DNA of 53,225 bases from Vibrio mytili. Its GTDB lineage: Bacteria; Pseudomonadota; Gammaproteobacteria; Enterobacterales; Vibrionaceae. The stretch lies in the NCBI RefSeq assembly GCF_000830505.1, contig NZ_JXOK01000007.1, forward strand, positions 1 through 53,225, in the 5' to 3' direction. The notes under the pieces are model-generated. The model was not told the origin of the DNA, made no database searches, and worked only from the letters and a program-made list of their open reading frames with translations. Shown one piece after another: positions 36,562 through 45,707 of the stretch; the first letter of the stretch is position 1; each line of letters opens with the position of its first letter. The position numbers were made by a program, and so were the translations under genes.

Positions 36562-37059
36562 TTAAGCCGCTTGCTTGGACTCTTGAGTGACTTTTTTTAT
36601 TGAAAGAGTTAAGTGAAATTCGGCCATAGGTTCATCACCATGCAAAGTTGGGCAAAGCGCGATAATTTTTACATCTCGATTCACGCGCTCTCCCGTTGCC
36701 AGTGTGTGATCGAGCATTTGGTCAATGACATCCCCATCCTGACAAACAAAGTGCACATCTGCTTCTGGCCGCTTAAGAAAATCTGCCTTTACTCCTTTAA
36801 AAGCAAGTGATATTAACTCGCCCTTTTCTTTTGCTTTACTCATCGCTAAAAAACCACCCGCCACATCCGCACCAATTGCTAATGCGCCAAAATACATACT
36901 ATTCAAATGATTCTTAGTGCGTTTACGCAGTGGAATTTTTACCTCTACATGCTGGCTATCAATCGCAATAATTCTGGGGCGACAAAGCCAAATTAATGGC
37001 ACCTTTGTGAAACCAAAGACTTTAAGATACAAGTTTGCGCGTCTTACAGCAGATAACAT
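36562..37059 (-). CDS. DUF4442 hot-dog fold protein, probable thioesterase
   Basis: 165 residues. The central helix-strand block NSMYFGALAIGADVAGGFLAM and the following LISLAFKGVKADFLKRPEADVHFVC match DUF4442, a branch of the hot-dog (PaaI-like) thioesterases that usually act on acyl-CoA. No catalytic residue can be assigned with confidence. A GGGAGAG site supports the start. It is monocistronic and faces the plus-strand unknown gene. Confidence 0.8.
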   Translation of the reverse strand: MLSAVRRANLYLKVFGFTKVPLIWLCRPRIIAIDSQHVEVKIPLRKRTKNHLNSMYFGALAIGADVAGGFLAMSKAKEKGELISLAFKGVKADFLKRPEADVHFVCQDGDVIDQMLDHTLATGERVNRDVKIIALCPTLHGDEPMAEFHLTLSIKKVTQESKQAA

Positions 37060-37380
37060 TCTTTACTCTCCCTTCCGTTTGGCAGATTTTTGATGATGAT
37101 GTATTCAACGCATCGCCCTACAAATCTCATTAGACCAGTTAATCAACGAAAGCCAGACATGTCAAAGAGATGTTAACGGAATGTAGATCTTAAACAGGTG
37201 TTTAGTTTATTTACTTCTTCTTCCATGATCACAACCCCCGGAAGGCCATGGAAAAGCCAACACTTGCTACAATTTTCCCGACAAATTAGGGTTTACGGCC
37301 GAAGAATCCAGCGAAGCAGTTTATTCCTGGCCCCAATTCCGTTATCTTTACTGCTTCGTAATAGAGAATAAAGCTACAAG
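37060..37380 (+). promoter_or_regulatory. Leader and promoter region of the DAHP synthase gene
   Basis: 321 bases without a supported gene. CGAAGCAGT (37312-37320) and ACTGCTTCG (37350-37358) form a 9-bp inverted repeat ending 22 bases before the start codon; it could fold in the leader RNA. A 48-codon frame (37225-37371) has no ribosome site. I found no clear TyrR or TrpR box. Confidence 0.35.
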
Positions 37381-38430
37381 ATGCCTATAAAAACAGATGA
37401 ATTGAGAACCCAACCTATGGGTCCAATGCCTACCCCCGCCGAACTCGGTAGTGCATATCCTATTACCGATGATGTGGCAGAGCGCATCGCGCAATCACGT
37501 CGTCAGATTGAAAATATTCTTGCGGGTGACGATGATCGCTTACTCGTCATCGTTGGCCCTTGCTCTGTCCACGATACAGAAGCTGCAATTGATTACGCCA
37601 AACGACTGAGTGACATTCAACATCAGTACAAAAACGAATTGTTTATTGTCATGCGAACCTATTTCGAAAAACCTCGCACAGTCGTGGGCTGGAAAGGATT
37701 GATCACCGATCCTAACCTTGATGGTTCCTATGCGCTTGAAGCAGGCCTACATAAAGCACGTAAGCTTCTTTTAGACATCAATAAGATAGGACTTGCCACG
37801 GCCACAGAGTTTCTAGATATGATTACTGGCCAGTATATTTCTGACCTGATTTCTTGGGGAGCCATTGGCGCTCGCACTACAGAGTCTCAAATTCACCGAG
37901 AAATGGCTTCTGCGTTGTCCTGTCCAGTCGGATTTAAAAACGGCACCAATGGCAATGTTAAAATAGCGATAGACGCCATCAGAGCCTCTAAAGCGTCCCA
38001 CTACTTTTATTCACCAGATAAAAATGGACGCATGACGGTCTACCGTACCAGCGGTAACCCATACGGCCATATCATTTTGCGTGGTGGTGATAACGGTACA
38101 AACTTTGATGAGTCTTCGGTTAAACAAGCATGTGACTCGTTGGCTGAATTCGACTTACCACAGCGATTGATTGTGGACTTTAGTCATGCCAACTGCCAAA
38201 AACAACATCGAAAGCAAATCGATGTTGCTCGTGATATTTGTGATCAAATTAAGTCTGGTAGTACGCGCATTGCAGGCGTTATGGCGGAAAGCTTCATCCT
38301 AGAAGGCAACCAGCCTATGACAGACATTAACAACTTAACCTACGGTCAGTCTATTACTGATCCATGTCTTAGTTGGGACGACACTGTAACGATGCTAGAT
38401 TTGCTAGCCGATGCAGTTAAAGCGAAATAA
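37381..38430 (+). CDS. 3-deoxy-7-phosphoheptulonate (DAHP) synthase, class I
   Basis: 349 residues. It condenses phosphoenolpyruvate and erythrose 4-phosphate in the first step of aromatic amino acid synthesis. Family blocks are LLVIVGPCSVHD, RTYFEKPRTVVGWKG, SWGAIGARTTESQ, CPVGFKNGTNGN, DFSHANCQKQH (metal ligands) and GVMAESFILEGNQ. The start MPIKTDELRTQPM and inner segments such as YRTSGNPYGHII look closer to E. coli AroH (tryptophan-sensitive) than to AroG or AroF. I would not fix the feedback inhibitor from that alone. Confidence 0.94.
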   Translation: MPIKTDELRTQPMGPMPTPAELGSAYPITDDVAERIAQSRRQIENILAGDDDRLLVIVGPCSVHDTEAAIDYAKRLSDIQHQYKNELFIVMRTYFEKPRTVVGWKGLITDPNLDGSYALEAGLHKARKLLLDINKIGLATATEFLDMITGQYISDLISWGAIGARTTESQIHREMASALSCPVGFKNGTNGNVKIAIDAIRASKASHYFYSPDKNGRMTVYRTSGNPYGHIILRGGDNGTNFDESSVKQACDSLAEFDLPQRLIVDFSHANCQKQHRKQIDVARDICDQIKSGSTRIAGVMAESFILEGNQPMTDINNLTYGQSITDPCLSWDDTVTMLDLLADAVKAK

Positions 38431-38458
38431 TAACAACTTCATTAACTGAGGAATCTTC

Positions 38459-38941
38459 ATGCCATCCTTTGATATTGTGTCAGAAATTGATTCGGTGGAA
38501 CTTCGCAATGCTGTTGATAATGCGAATCGTGAACTGTCGACTCGTTTCGATTTTCGAAATGTAAATGCGAGTTTTGAACTCATAGAAGAAAACGTAAAAG
38601 TCGCTGCTGAAGGCGAATTCCAACTTAAGCAAATGCGCGACATCCTACGTGGTCATTTAGCTAAACGTAATATTGATGCCAATGCAATGGAATCCAAAGA
38701 TCCAGAAGCGACGGGTAGAAACTGGCATCAGAATATTGTTTTCCGCCAAGGCATCGACACACCCACCGCAAAAAAACTGGTTAAGCTAATTAAAGAGGCT
38801 AAGTTGAAAGTTCAAGCCTCTATCCAAGGGGATAAGGTCCGCGTGACTGGGAAAAAACGCGATGACTTACAAGCAACAATGGCAGCGATCCGGGAAGCAG
38901 AGTTAGGACAGCCATTCCAGTTCAATAACTTCCGTGATTAA
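38459..38941 (+). CDS. yajQ: YajQ family nucleotide (cyclic di-GMP) binding protein
   Basis: 160 residues beginning [20 protein letters not shown], with [15 protein letters not shown] and the C-terminal [20 protein letters not shown] block, all typical of YajQ. Family members bind cyclic di-GMP and act as effectors in Xanthomonas; they have two ferredoxin-like domains. GAGGAATC lies before the start. It is 28 bases after the DAHP synthase stop, so it is probably co-transcribed, and is closed by a strong terminator. Confidence 0.94.
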   Translation: MPSFDIVSEIDSVELRNAVDNANRELSTRFDFRNVNASFELIEENVKVAAEGEFQLKQMRDILRGHLAKRNIDANAMESKDPEATGRNWHQNIVFRQGIDTPTAKKLVKLIKEAKLKVQASIQGDKVRVTGKKRDDLQATMAAIREAELGQPFQFNNFRD

Positions 38942-38960
38942 GAAGCCTAGTCAGTCAATA

Positions 38961-38993
38961 AAAATGCCGACGAATTGCTCGTCGGCATTTTTG
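38961..38993 (+). terminator. Terminator between yajQ and the siroheme gene (both strands)
   Basis: AAAATGCCGACGA / TCGTCGGCATTTT, a perfect 13-bp stem with a 5-base loop and T/A runs on both sides. It can serve both convergent genes. Confidence 0.92.
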
Positions 38994-39039
38994 TATCCAC
39001 TCATATTTGTGTCCACTCAAGGTAGGTCACTTGGGCCTA

Positions 39040-39960
39040 TCAAATAACAAGATCTTGCCCTTGTAGCAGCATGAACTCGCTGGTGTTATCAGGAATAAAG
39101 ACACAAACACGCAAATTCTCTTGTTTCGCTTTTGTAAGCATATCCGATAATTGCGCCGCATTAGTAAAGGATTCTCTCTCTGCGTCCCTTCTTACCAGTT
39201 CCATAGCGTCGGATTTACACTTTGTTGAGTGCAAGGCTAACTCGGCTTGCTGCATGTAACGTACAGCCTTAATCGGCAACATTTCGAGATCTTTACCAAC
39301 ATGAATCCAAGTACAACTGCCCTTTTCATCCAGTGGACTCGCCATTGTAGCTTTATAGATGGTTTCTAAATCTCTATTGTCCCGGGCATTCTCTACCAAC
39401 GGGTTCGCAAAAAACGCTTCCCAGAACTTACGGCGTAAGTCGACACTGGGTAAGTCAGCCTTAATTGAATTGCGCTTGGAATTGGCAAAGTCTGCCATTA
39501 GTCCCATATTTTGGGGCAAAATGGCTTCTAATTTTTCTCGAATATTTCGAATCAAGACAGGTGAAGCACCGCCACTTGAAATTGCGATTTGAATACGACC
39601 ACGATTTATCATCGATGGGGTAATAAAATCACAATATGGTTTGTCATCGACGACGTTGACCAAAATCCCAAGTTCTTTCGCATCTTTATACACTTGATGA
39701 TTTAAGTCAGGATTATCGGTGGTTGCCCATACTTGAATGAAGCGCTTTGTGACAATGTCACTTGAATAGAAGCGCTGTATCCATTCAACTTGGTGCTCTT
39801 CGGCCATTTTGGCTAAGTAATCCACTAACGTTGGAGACACAATGGTTACATCTGCCCCAGCCTTCAGTAATGCTTCAACTTTACGGCTTGCAACCTCCCC
39901 ACCACCAACGATGAGCACAGGTTTATTAATTAAATCTAAGAACAGAGGAAAATATCGCAT
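39040..39960 (-). CDS. Precorrin-2 dehydrogenase/ferrochelatase (CysG-B/Met8 type) with a vestigial C-terminal segment
   Basis: 306 residues. The N-terminal Rossmann domain (FLDLINKPVLIVGGGEVASRK) and the YCDFITPSMINRGRIQIAIS and GGASPVLIRNIREKLE blocks belong to the CysG-B/Met8 enzyme, which oxidises precorrin-2 to sirohydrochlorin and inserts iron to make siroheme for sulfite and nitrite reductases. From about residue 215 the sequence (WIHVGKDLEMLPIKAVRYMQQAEL, continuing to LVRRDAERE) resembles the start of the CysG-A methyltransferase, but the glycine-rich SAM loop is lost and the rest of that domain is absent. It diverges from aapJ. Confidence 0.88.
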   Translation of the reverse strand: MRYFPLFLDLINKPVLIVGGGEVASRKVEALLKAGADVTIVSPTLVDYLAKMAEEHQVEWIQRFYSSDIVTKRFIQVWATTDNPDLNHQVYKDAKELGILVNVVDDKPYCDFITPSMINRGRIQIAISSGGASPVLIRNIREKLEAILPQNMGLMADFANSKRNSIKADLPSVDLRRKFWEAFFANPLVENARDNRDLETIYKATMASPLDEKGSCTWIHVGKDLEMLPIKAVRYMQQAELALHSTKCKSDAMELVRRDAERESFTNAAQLSDMLTKAKQENLRVCVFIPDNTSEFMLLQGQDLVI

Positions 39961-40420
39961 TTCGATCCATGATTACTTTGATGAACTATTGATTCCATGC
40001 TACCAAAAATGGGGCATGATCATCATCCCATTTCGACATTAGATATAATTTTTGTTCGAATTTCGCCGCAACTCAGCAGACCACTCTAAATTGTTGTTTT
40101 ATTAGTAGGTTTTTATCCTTTCATTTCACCACATTTTATGTGGTTTATTCTGGTGCACCATATCGATCACCAGTTGCACTATTTACAAACAATTAACATT
40201 TCGTCATTCTAAGAGTCAAGGTATGCAGGACGCTACCTTAAAAACTTGATTTAAATTATATAATTGCGAATTCACAGATTCTTTCCTACGCTTAAGTCGT
40301 TGCTTTGTTGAACAGCGTTTCACCATAAATCAACCACGTAGGACAACAACACAAATAACTAGGACACACATTGTTCAGGTCGTCTCCTGATTTAACATGG
40401 ATCATACAGGAAGGATACAA
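39961..40420 (+). promoter_or_regulatory. Divergent siroheme/aapJ regulatory region
   Basis: 460 bases without a gene. Two inverted repeats lie close together: ACCACAT-TTT-ATGTGGT (40128-40144, perfect) and CTGGTG-N12-CACCAG (40150-40173), the latter containing GGTGCACC. They may be operators for aap transcription. An AGGAAGGA site precedes the aapJ ATG. No regulator assigned. Confidence 0.4.
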
Positions 40421-41448
40421 ATGGCAAACAAACTAACAGTTCTTGCTTCCATCGTAGCGGCTTCTACTGCATGATGGCTACCTCAGCGCAAGCTGCAGAC
40501 ACTACTCTAGACAAAGTGACAAAACAGGGTTTTTTAAGCTGTGGCGTCAGTACAGGTCTACCTGGCTTCTCAAACCCGAACTCTAAAGGTGAATGGGAAG
40601 GCATAGATGTAGAGTATTGCCAAGCATTAGCAGCAGCGGTTCTTGGGGATAAAACCAAAGTTAAGTACGTACCATTGACTGCGAAAGAACGCTTCACTGC
40701 GCTGCAATCTGGCGAAATTGATGTTCTCTCTCGCAACACGACTTGGACGCTACACCGTGATACAGCACTTGGACTTAACTTCGTAGGTGTCAACTACTAC
40801 GATGGTCAAGGCTTTATGGTGAAAAAAGAACTTGGCCTGACTAGCGCCAAAGAACTTGATGGCGCCTCTGTATGTGTTCAGTCGGGTACGACAACAGAGC
40901 TTAACCTAGCAGACTACTTCCGTAATAACGGCATGTCTTATAAACCTGTGGTATTTGATACCGCGGCACAAACTTCTAAAGGATTCGATTCTGGTCGTTG
41001 TGATGTGCTAACTACAGACCAATCCGGTCTATACGCATTGCGTTTAAACTTAGCTGATCCTTCCTCTGCTCAAGTCCTTCCCGAAATCATCTCTAAAGAG
41101 CCTCTAGGCCCCGTAGTTCGCCAAGGTGACGATCAATGGTTCAACATCGCCAAATGGACGCTTTCAGCGATGGTGAACGCGGAAGAATACGGTATTACAT
41201 CTAAAAATGCGGATGAGATGTTGAAATCTACCGATCCAAACATCAAACGTATCCTGGGTGTCGATGGACCTAAAGGCAAAGGTCTAGGCATTCGTGACGA
41301 TTGGGGCTATCAAATCGTCAAACAAGTCGGTAACTACGGAGAAAGTTTTGAGAGAACCGTTGGTAAGGGCTCTCCTCTAGACATCTCTCGTGGTGTTAAT
41401 GCACTTTGGAATGCAGGCGGCTTCATGTACGCGCCACCAATCCGATAA
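40421..41448 (+). pseudogene. aapJ: General L-amino acid ABC transporter substrate-binding protein AapJ, frameshifted in the signal peptide
   Basis: The ATG at 40421 has a strong AGGAAGGA site and begins a signal peptide (MANKLTVLASIVAASTA), but hits a stop at once. The next frame continues as MATSAQAADTTLDKVTKQGF. One added base near 40472 joins them into a normal 342-residue protein. The mature part has GFLSCGVSTGLPGFSNPN, YCQALAAAVLGDKTKVKYV and DWGYQIVKQVGNYGE, typical of the AapJ/BztA periplasmic binding proteins for glutamate, glutamine, aspartate and other amino acids. I think the deletion is likely a sequencing error. Confidence 0.88.
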
Positions 41449-41462
41449 AAATGAGCTGATCA

Positions 41463-41486
41463 GGGCGGTGTTTGCCGCCCTTTTTT
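41463..41486 (+). terminator. Terminator/attenuator between aapJ and aapQ
   Basis: GGGCGG-TGTTTG-CCGCCC plus TTTTTT, 15 bases past the aapJ stop. Partial read-through would give far more binding protein than permease, as is common in such operons. Confidence 0.85.
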
Positions 41487-41664
41487 GATCGTAGCCTGAA
41501 TGAGTAAGGAACACTCATTAAGTCGGCCTGAAGCTTGTTAATCATCATCTATCAGTGTGCATACAGCTGAAGTCGGATGTGCAATAAGAGCGTCATGAAG
41601 ACTGCAGGAGATTTTCTTATTCATACAAATGGTATTTATAACTAAGGTTTGAGGTTATCGCTGT

Positions 41665-42869
41665 ATGAAACCGACGAAAGATGCATCGCCAAGTACGATG
41701 TCCAAACCAAGTGGAAATAAAAGCCTGATCTATAACCCAGCTTTTCGTTCCGCTATTTTCCAGATCATTGCCATAGCAGCACTGGTACTTTTCTTTTACA
41801 CAATTGTTAACAACGCTCTAAATAATCTAGACGCACGAGGCATAGCAACAGGTTTTGGCTTTTTAAACCAAGAAGCTGGCTTTGGTATAGGGCTAACATT
41901 AATCGACTACAATGAAACCTACTCTTACGGTAGAACTTTTATCGTTGGTCTTCTCAACACTGCTCTCGTCTCCTTTCTAGGAATTATCTTTGCAACAGTG
42001 ATTGGTTTCACCATGGGGATTGCTCGTCTCTCTACTAACTGGTTAGTGAGCCGCTTTGCCGCTGTCTATATTGAAACTTTTCGAAATATCCCACTTTTGC
42101 TTCAAATTTTCTTTTGGTATTTTGCGGTACTTCAGGCATTACCGTCCCCGCGACAAAGTATCAGCCTAGGTGAAGCTGTATTCCTAAATGTCAGAGGACT
42201 GTTTTTTCCTGCTCCTGTGATGGAAGACGGCAGTGGCATCGTAGTAGCAGCTTTCGTGATCGGCGTTATTGCAACCATCATCATTTCAATATGGGCGAAA
42301 AACAAGCAGCGCTTGACCGGTCAACAAACTCCGATGGGTCGTATAGCACTTGGCTTAATCATCGTCCTCCCTGTGGTTGTATACCTCCTAGCTGGAATGC
42401 CAATTTCTCTTAATTTTCCCGAACTGAAAGGTTTAACTTCAGAGGTGGCATCAGCATTATTCCTGAGCTGGCTGCGTTACTTATTGCACTGAGTGTTTAC
42501 ACCGCGTCCTTTATTGCTGAAATTGTTCGCTCGGGCATTAACGCCGTTAACCATGGGCAAACCGAAGCCGCGATGTCACTCGGCATTTCTCGCTCAAAAA
42601 CACTGAAGCTGGTTGTCATTCCGCAAGCTTTACGAATCATTATTCCGCCTTTGACCAGTCAATATTTAAACTTGACGAAAAACTCTTCGTTAGCGATGGC
42701 GATTGGTTACCCTGACTTAGTTTCAGTCTTTGCGGGCACCACGCTTAACCAGACAGGGCAAGCGATCGAAATTATCGCAATGACGATGGGCGTTTACTTA
42801 ACGCTAAGCCTCGTCACATCGGCGTTAATGAACTTGTATAACCGTAAAGTGGCATTGGTGGAGAGATAA
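41665..42869 (+). pseudogene. aapQ: Amino acid ABC transporter permease AapQ, frameshifted
   Basis: The first frame carries a membrane helix (IFQIIAIAALVLFFYTIV), the long periplasmic segment typical of AapQ, and FIVGLLNTALVSFLGIIFAT; it stops at 42492. The continuation (ELAALLIALSVYTASFIAEIVRSG, and the EAA loop HGQTEAAMSLGISRSKTL) is in another frame. Adding one T to the TTT at 42432-42434 joins GF to NFRGGISIIPEL and gives 401 residues, normal for AapQ. With AapM it forms the inner membrane channel. The aapM start follows the stop by one base. Confidence 0.87.
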
Positions 42870-42870
42870 T

Positions 42871-43968
42871 ATGAGCATACATCAGTTTCAGCCTGATCTC
42901 CCGCCTCCGTCGAATACGGTTGGTGTGGTTGGTTGGATGCGTAAAAACCTATTCAATGGTCCAGTCAATTCCGTCCTAACGATTGTTCTAGCGTATTTTG
43001 CGATTACCGCGCTTTGGAACATCGCCGACTGGGCGTTTATAAAGGCGGATTGGATCGGCACCACACGCGACGACTGCACCCGAGAAGGCGCATGTTGGGT
43101 TTTTATTAGTGTTCGCTGGGAGCAGTTCATGTATGGCTTTTATCCTGAAGCCGAACTGTGGCGCCCTCGCCTGTTTTACATCACACTTGCTATCATTACC
43201 GCGCTACTGGCGTACGAAAAAACACCGAAACGCGTTTGGTTATGGCTGTTTTTTGTCAATGTTTACCCATTTCTAATCGCTGCATTACTTTACGGTGGCG
43301 TTTTTGGGCTTGAAGTCGTCGATACGCACAAATGGGGTGGCTTACTAGTTACATTGATTATCGCACTCGTTGGTATCGTTGTGTCACTACCTATCGGTGT
43401 GGCGCTAGCGTTAGGTCGACGTTCTGAGATGCCGATTATTCGCAGTATGTGTACGGTCTACATCGAGGTATGGCGTGGTGTTCCATTGATCACCGTTTTG
43501 TTCATGGCCTCAGTAATGCTACCTCTGTTTATGTCAGAAGGTTCAGATACCGATAAATTGGTTCGCGCCCTGATCGGTGTTGTCATGTTTGCTTCAGCTT
43601 ATATGGCAGAAGTCATTCGTGGCGGTCTACAAGCGATTCCCAAAGGGCAATATGAAGCAGCTGATGCGCTTGGATTAAGTTACTGGAAAAAGACCGGACT
43701 TATCATTTTGCCACAGGCGCTTAAAATCACTATTCCCTCTATCGTGAACACCTTTATCGGTCTATTTAAAGACACCAGTTTGGTACTCATCATTGGTATG
43801 TTTGACGTGTTAGGTATCGGACAAGCCGCAAACACCGACCCTGAATGGCTTGGTTTTGCAACGGAAAGTTATGTATTTGTCGCGTTAGTGTTCTGGGTAT
43901 TTTGTTTTGGCATGTCGCGCTATTCGATATGGCTAGAAAATAAACTTCATACCGGTCACAAACGATAA
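42871..43968 (+). CDS. aapM: Amino acid ABC transporter permease AapM
   Basis: 365 residues, the one intact gene of the four aap genes. The N-terminal half has a membrane helix (SVLTIVLAYFAITALWNIAD) and a periplasmic region with two cysteines (DDCTREGACW). The C-terminal half is a standard polar amino acid permease domain with the EAA loop EAADALGLSYWKKTGLIILPQA. GGAGAG before the ATG supports the start. It pairs with AapQ and is energised by AapP. Confidence 0.94.
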   Translation: MSIHQFQPDLPPPSNTVGVVGWMRKNLFNGPVNSVLTIVLAYFAITALWNIADWAFIKADWIGTTRDDCTREGACWVFISVRWEQFMYGFYPEAELWRPRLFYITLAIITALLAYEKTPKRVWLWLFFVNVYPFLIAALLYGGVFGLEVVDTHKWGGLLVTLIIALVGIVVSLPIGVALALGRRSEMPIIRSMCTVYIEVWRGVPLITVLFMASVMLPLFMSEGSDTDKLVRALIGVVMFASAYMAEVIRGGLQAIPKGQYEAADALGLSYWKKTGLIILPQALKITIPSIVNTFIGLFKDTSLVLIIGMFDVLGIGQAANTDPEWLGFATESYVFVALVFWVFCFGMSRYSIWLENKLHTGHKR

Positions 43969-43991
43969 CTCATCAAGATCAAGGACGTATT

Positions 43992-44740
43992 ATGACGCAA
44001 CAACAAGACTACATGATCCAACTTAAGGATATGAACAAATGGTATGGTGAGTTTCACGTACTGAAAAACATCAATCTAGACGTTAAAAAAGGCGAAAAGA
44101 TCGTTATCTGCGGACCTTCTGGTTCGGGAAAATCGACTATGATTCGCTGTATTAACCGGTTGGAAGAGCATCAAGCTGGGCAAATTTACGTTTCAGGTAA
44201 CGAGCTGACCGAAGACTTAAAAAACATCGAGCCGTTCGCCGAGAAGTCGGTATGTGTTTCCAGCACTTCAACCTGTTCCCGCACTTGACAGTATTGGAGA
44301 ACTGTACGCTTGCGCCAATATGGGTGAAAAAAATGCCCAAGGATGAAGCAGAAGCAATTGCAATGAAGTACTTAGAGCGCGTTAAAATCCCAGATCAAGC
44401 TGATAAGTACCCTGGCCAATTGTCTGGTGGTCAGCAGCAGCGTGTTGCTATTGCTCGCTCATTATGTATGAACCCGAAAGTAATGCTGTTTGACGAACCA
44501 ACATCAGCACTCGATCCAGAAATGGTACGTGAAGTGTTGGATGTTATGGTGGAACTTGCTGAAGAAGGTATGACCATGCTTTGTGTTACGCATGAGATGG
44601 GCTTTGCCAAAGAAGTAGCGGACCGAGTGATCTTTATGGACGCAGGGGAAATTATCGAAGAAAATAATCCTGTCGATTTCTTCGAGAATCCGCAATCTGA
44701 TCGCACAAAGAACTTCCTCGCTCAGATTTTACATCATTAA
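43992..44740 (+). pseudogene. aapP: Amino acid ABC transporter ATPase AapP, frameshifted
   Basis: The first frame has Walker A GPSGSGKST and ends in a wrong tail after LKNIE. The other frame, joined after E as [20 protein letters not shown] (Q-loop), carries the signature [15 protein letters not shown], Walker [13 protein letters not shown] and the H-loop VTHEMGFA. One extra G near 44231 (GAGGCC read as GAGCC) gives 249 residues, normal for the family. An AAGGA site precedes the ATG. It is the last gene of aapJQMP, 23 bases after aapM. Confidence 0.88.
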
Positions 44741-44767
44741 GTCTTTGTTTTAAGGTGTGAATATATA

Positions 44768-44798
44768 AGCACTGACCGCGATCGCGTCAGTGCTTTTT
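44768..44798 (+). terminator. aap operon terminator
   Basis: AGCACTGAC / GTCAGTGCT stem with a self-complementary CGCGATCGC loop and a T run, 27 bases past the aapP stop. Confidence 0.9.
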
Positions 44799-44915
44799 GG
44801 TACATGGCAAACGCAGTTGTTACACTATGCGAGACAGTAATATTGTGTTACAAGTTCCCGCATACATAACGCCTTATTTCCATTATTATTTTGTCATGGC
44901 AATACATGGTTAGGG

Positions 44916-44945
44916 CTTGATTTTTTGAACTTTCAACCCCATAAA
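44916..44945 (+). promoter_or_regulatory. Sigma-32-like (heat shock) promoter of yccA
   Basis: CTTGATT at 44916-44922 and CCCCATAAA at 44937-44945, 14 bases apart. This is close to the sigma-32 pattern CTTGAAA-N(11-16)-CCCCATNTA. It would start transcription about 35 bases before the yccA ATG. Inferred by pattern only. Confidence 0.5.
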
Positions 44946-44985
44946 TGTACATATAAAGAAAGAAAGTCTCATATCGAGGAAGATT

Positions 44986-45647
44986 ATGAATAGTCCAATG
45001 TTTACCCGCACTTCAACACAAGAAAGTGCTCTACAGACAAACAAAGTATTGCGTAATACTTACGCACTGCTTTCAATGACACTGCTATGGTCTGCTTTAG
45101 TTGCTGGTGTCTCCATGGCATTCAACTTGCCGCGACCAGGTATTATCATCATGTTGGTTGGTTTCTATGGTCTACTTTTCTTGACTGAGAAAAACCGTAA
45201 CAACAGTCTAGGTTTGGTGTTTACCTTCCTGTTTACTGGTTTCCTTGGTTACACAATCGGCCCAATCCTGAATATGTACATAGGCGCAGGTATGGGTGAT
45301 GTGGTACTGACCGCTCTGGGTGGTACTGCCCTATCGTTTATGGCGGCATCAGCTACGCGCTTACAACAAAACGTGACCTATCGATGATGGGTGGACTGAT
45401 GTTGTCTCTATTTGTTGTGCTGGTGGTTGGTATGATTGCAAGCATCTTCATTCAATCAACAATCCTGCATCTAGCAATGAGCAGCTTGTTTATCGTGTTC
45501 TCAACCATGGCTATTCTGATGACAACACAAGGCATCATTCGTGGTGGTGAAACAAACTACATCTCTGCAACGATTACTCTGTACGTATCAATCTACAACA
45601 TCTTCATCAGCCTACTAAGCATTTTAGGCATCATGAACGACGACTAA
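44986..45647 (+). pseudogene. yccA: YccA / Bax inhibitor-1 family membrane protein, frameshifted
   Basis: The two frames together hold seven hydrophobic helices (from NTYALLSMTLLWSALVAGVS to YVSIYNIFISLLSILGI). The first frame breaks at SATRLQQNVTYR; the other gives AYALTTKRDLSMMGGLML. One T added near 45354 restores 220 residues, the usual length. YccA is an inner membrane protein that E. coli FtsH degrades slowly and that modulates FtsH activity. Order yccA-tusE-yccX matches E. coli. A GAGGAAG site precedes the ATG, and a heat-shock-like promoter lies upstream. I think it is functional in the organism. Confidence 0.88.
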
Positions 45648-45672
45648 TCGATACGTATTAAATGAAACTCCA

Positions 45673-45707
45673 AAAAGCCCGAAGCTTCAGAAGCTTCGGG
45701 CTTTTCT
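45673..45707 (+). terminator. yccA terminator
   Basis: A perfect 15-bp stem (45673-45687 with 45691-45705) with a 3-base loop, then T-rich sequence. The rest of the spacer up to tusE (45708-45994) shows no gene and no tRNA. Confidence 0.92.

Noticed and set aside
37193..37215. TyrR box upstream of DAHP synthase
   Set aside because: A TGTTTA/TTTAC-like stretch has the wrong spacing (13 instead of 14 bases between the key G and C).
37225..37371. 48-codon frame before DAHP synthase as a leader peptide
   Set aside because: No ribosome site, and no cluster of aromatic amino acid codons.
40140..40185. Sigma-54 promoter for aapJ
   Set aside because: A TTGCAC element is present but the GG of the -24 element is missing at the required distance.
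40472..44231. Programmed -1 frameshifting in aap genes
   Set aside because: No slippery heptamer with downstream structure at the break points, and unrelated genes outside the operon show the same kind of break.
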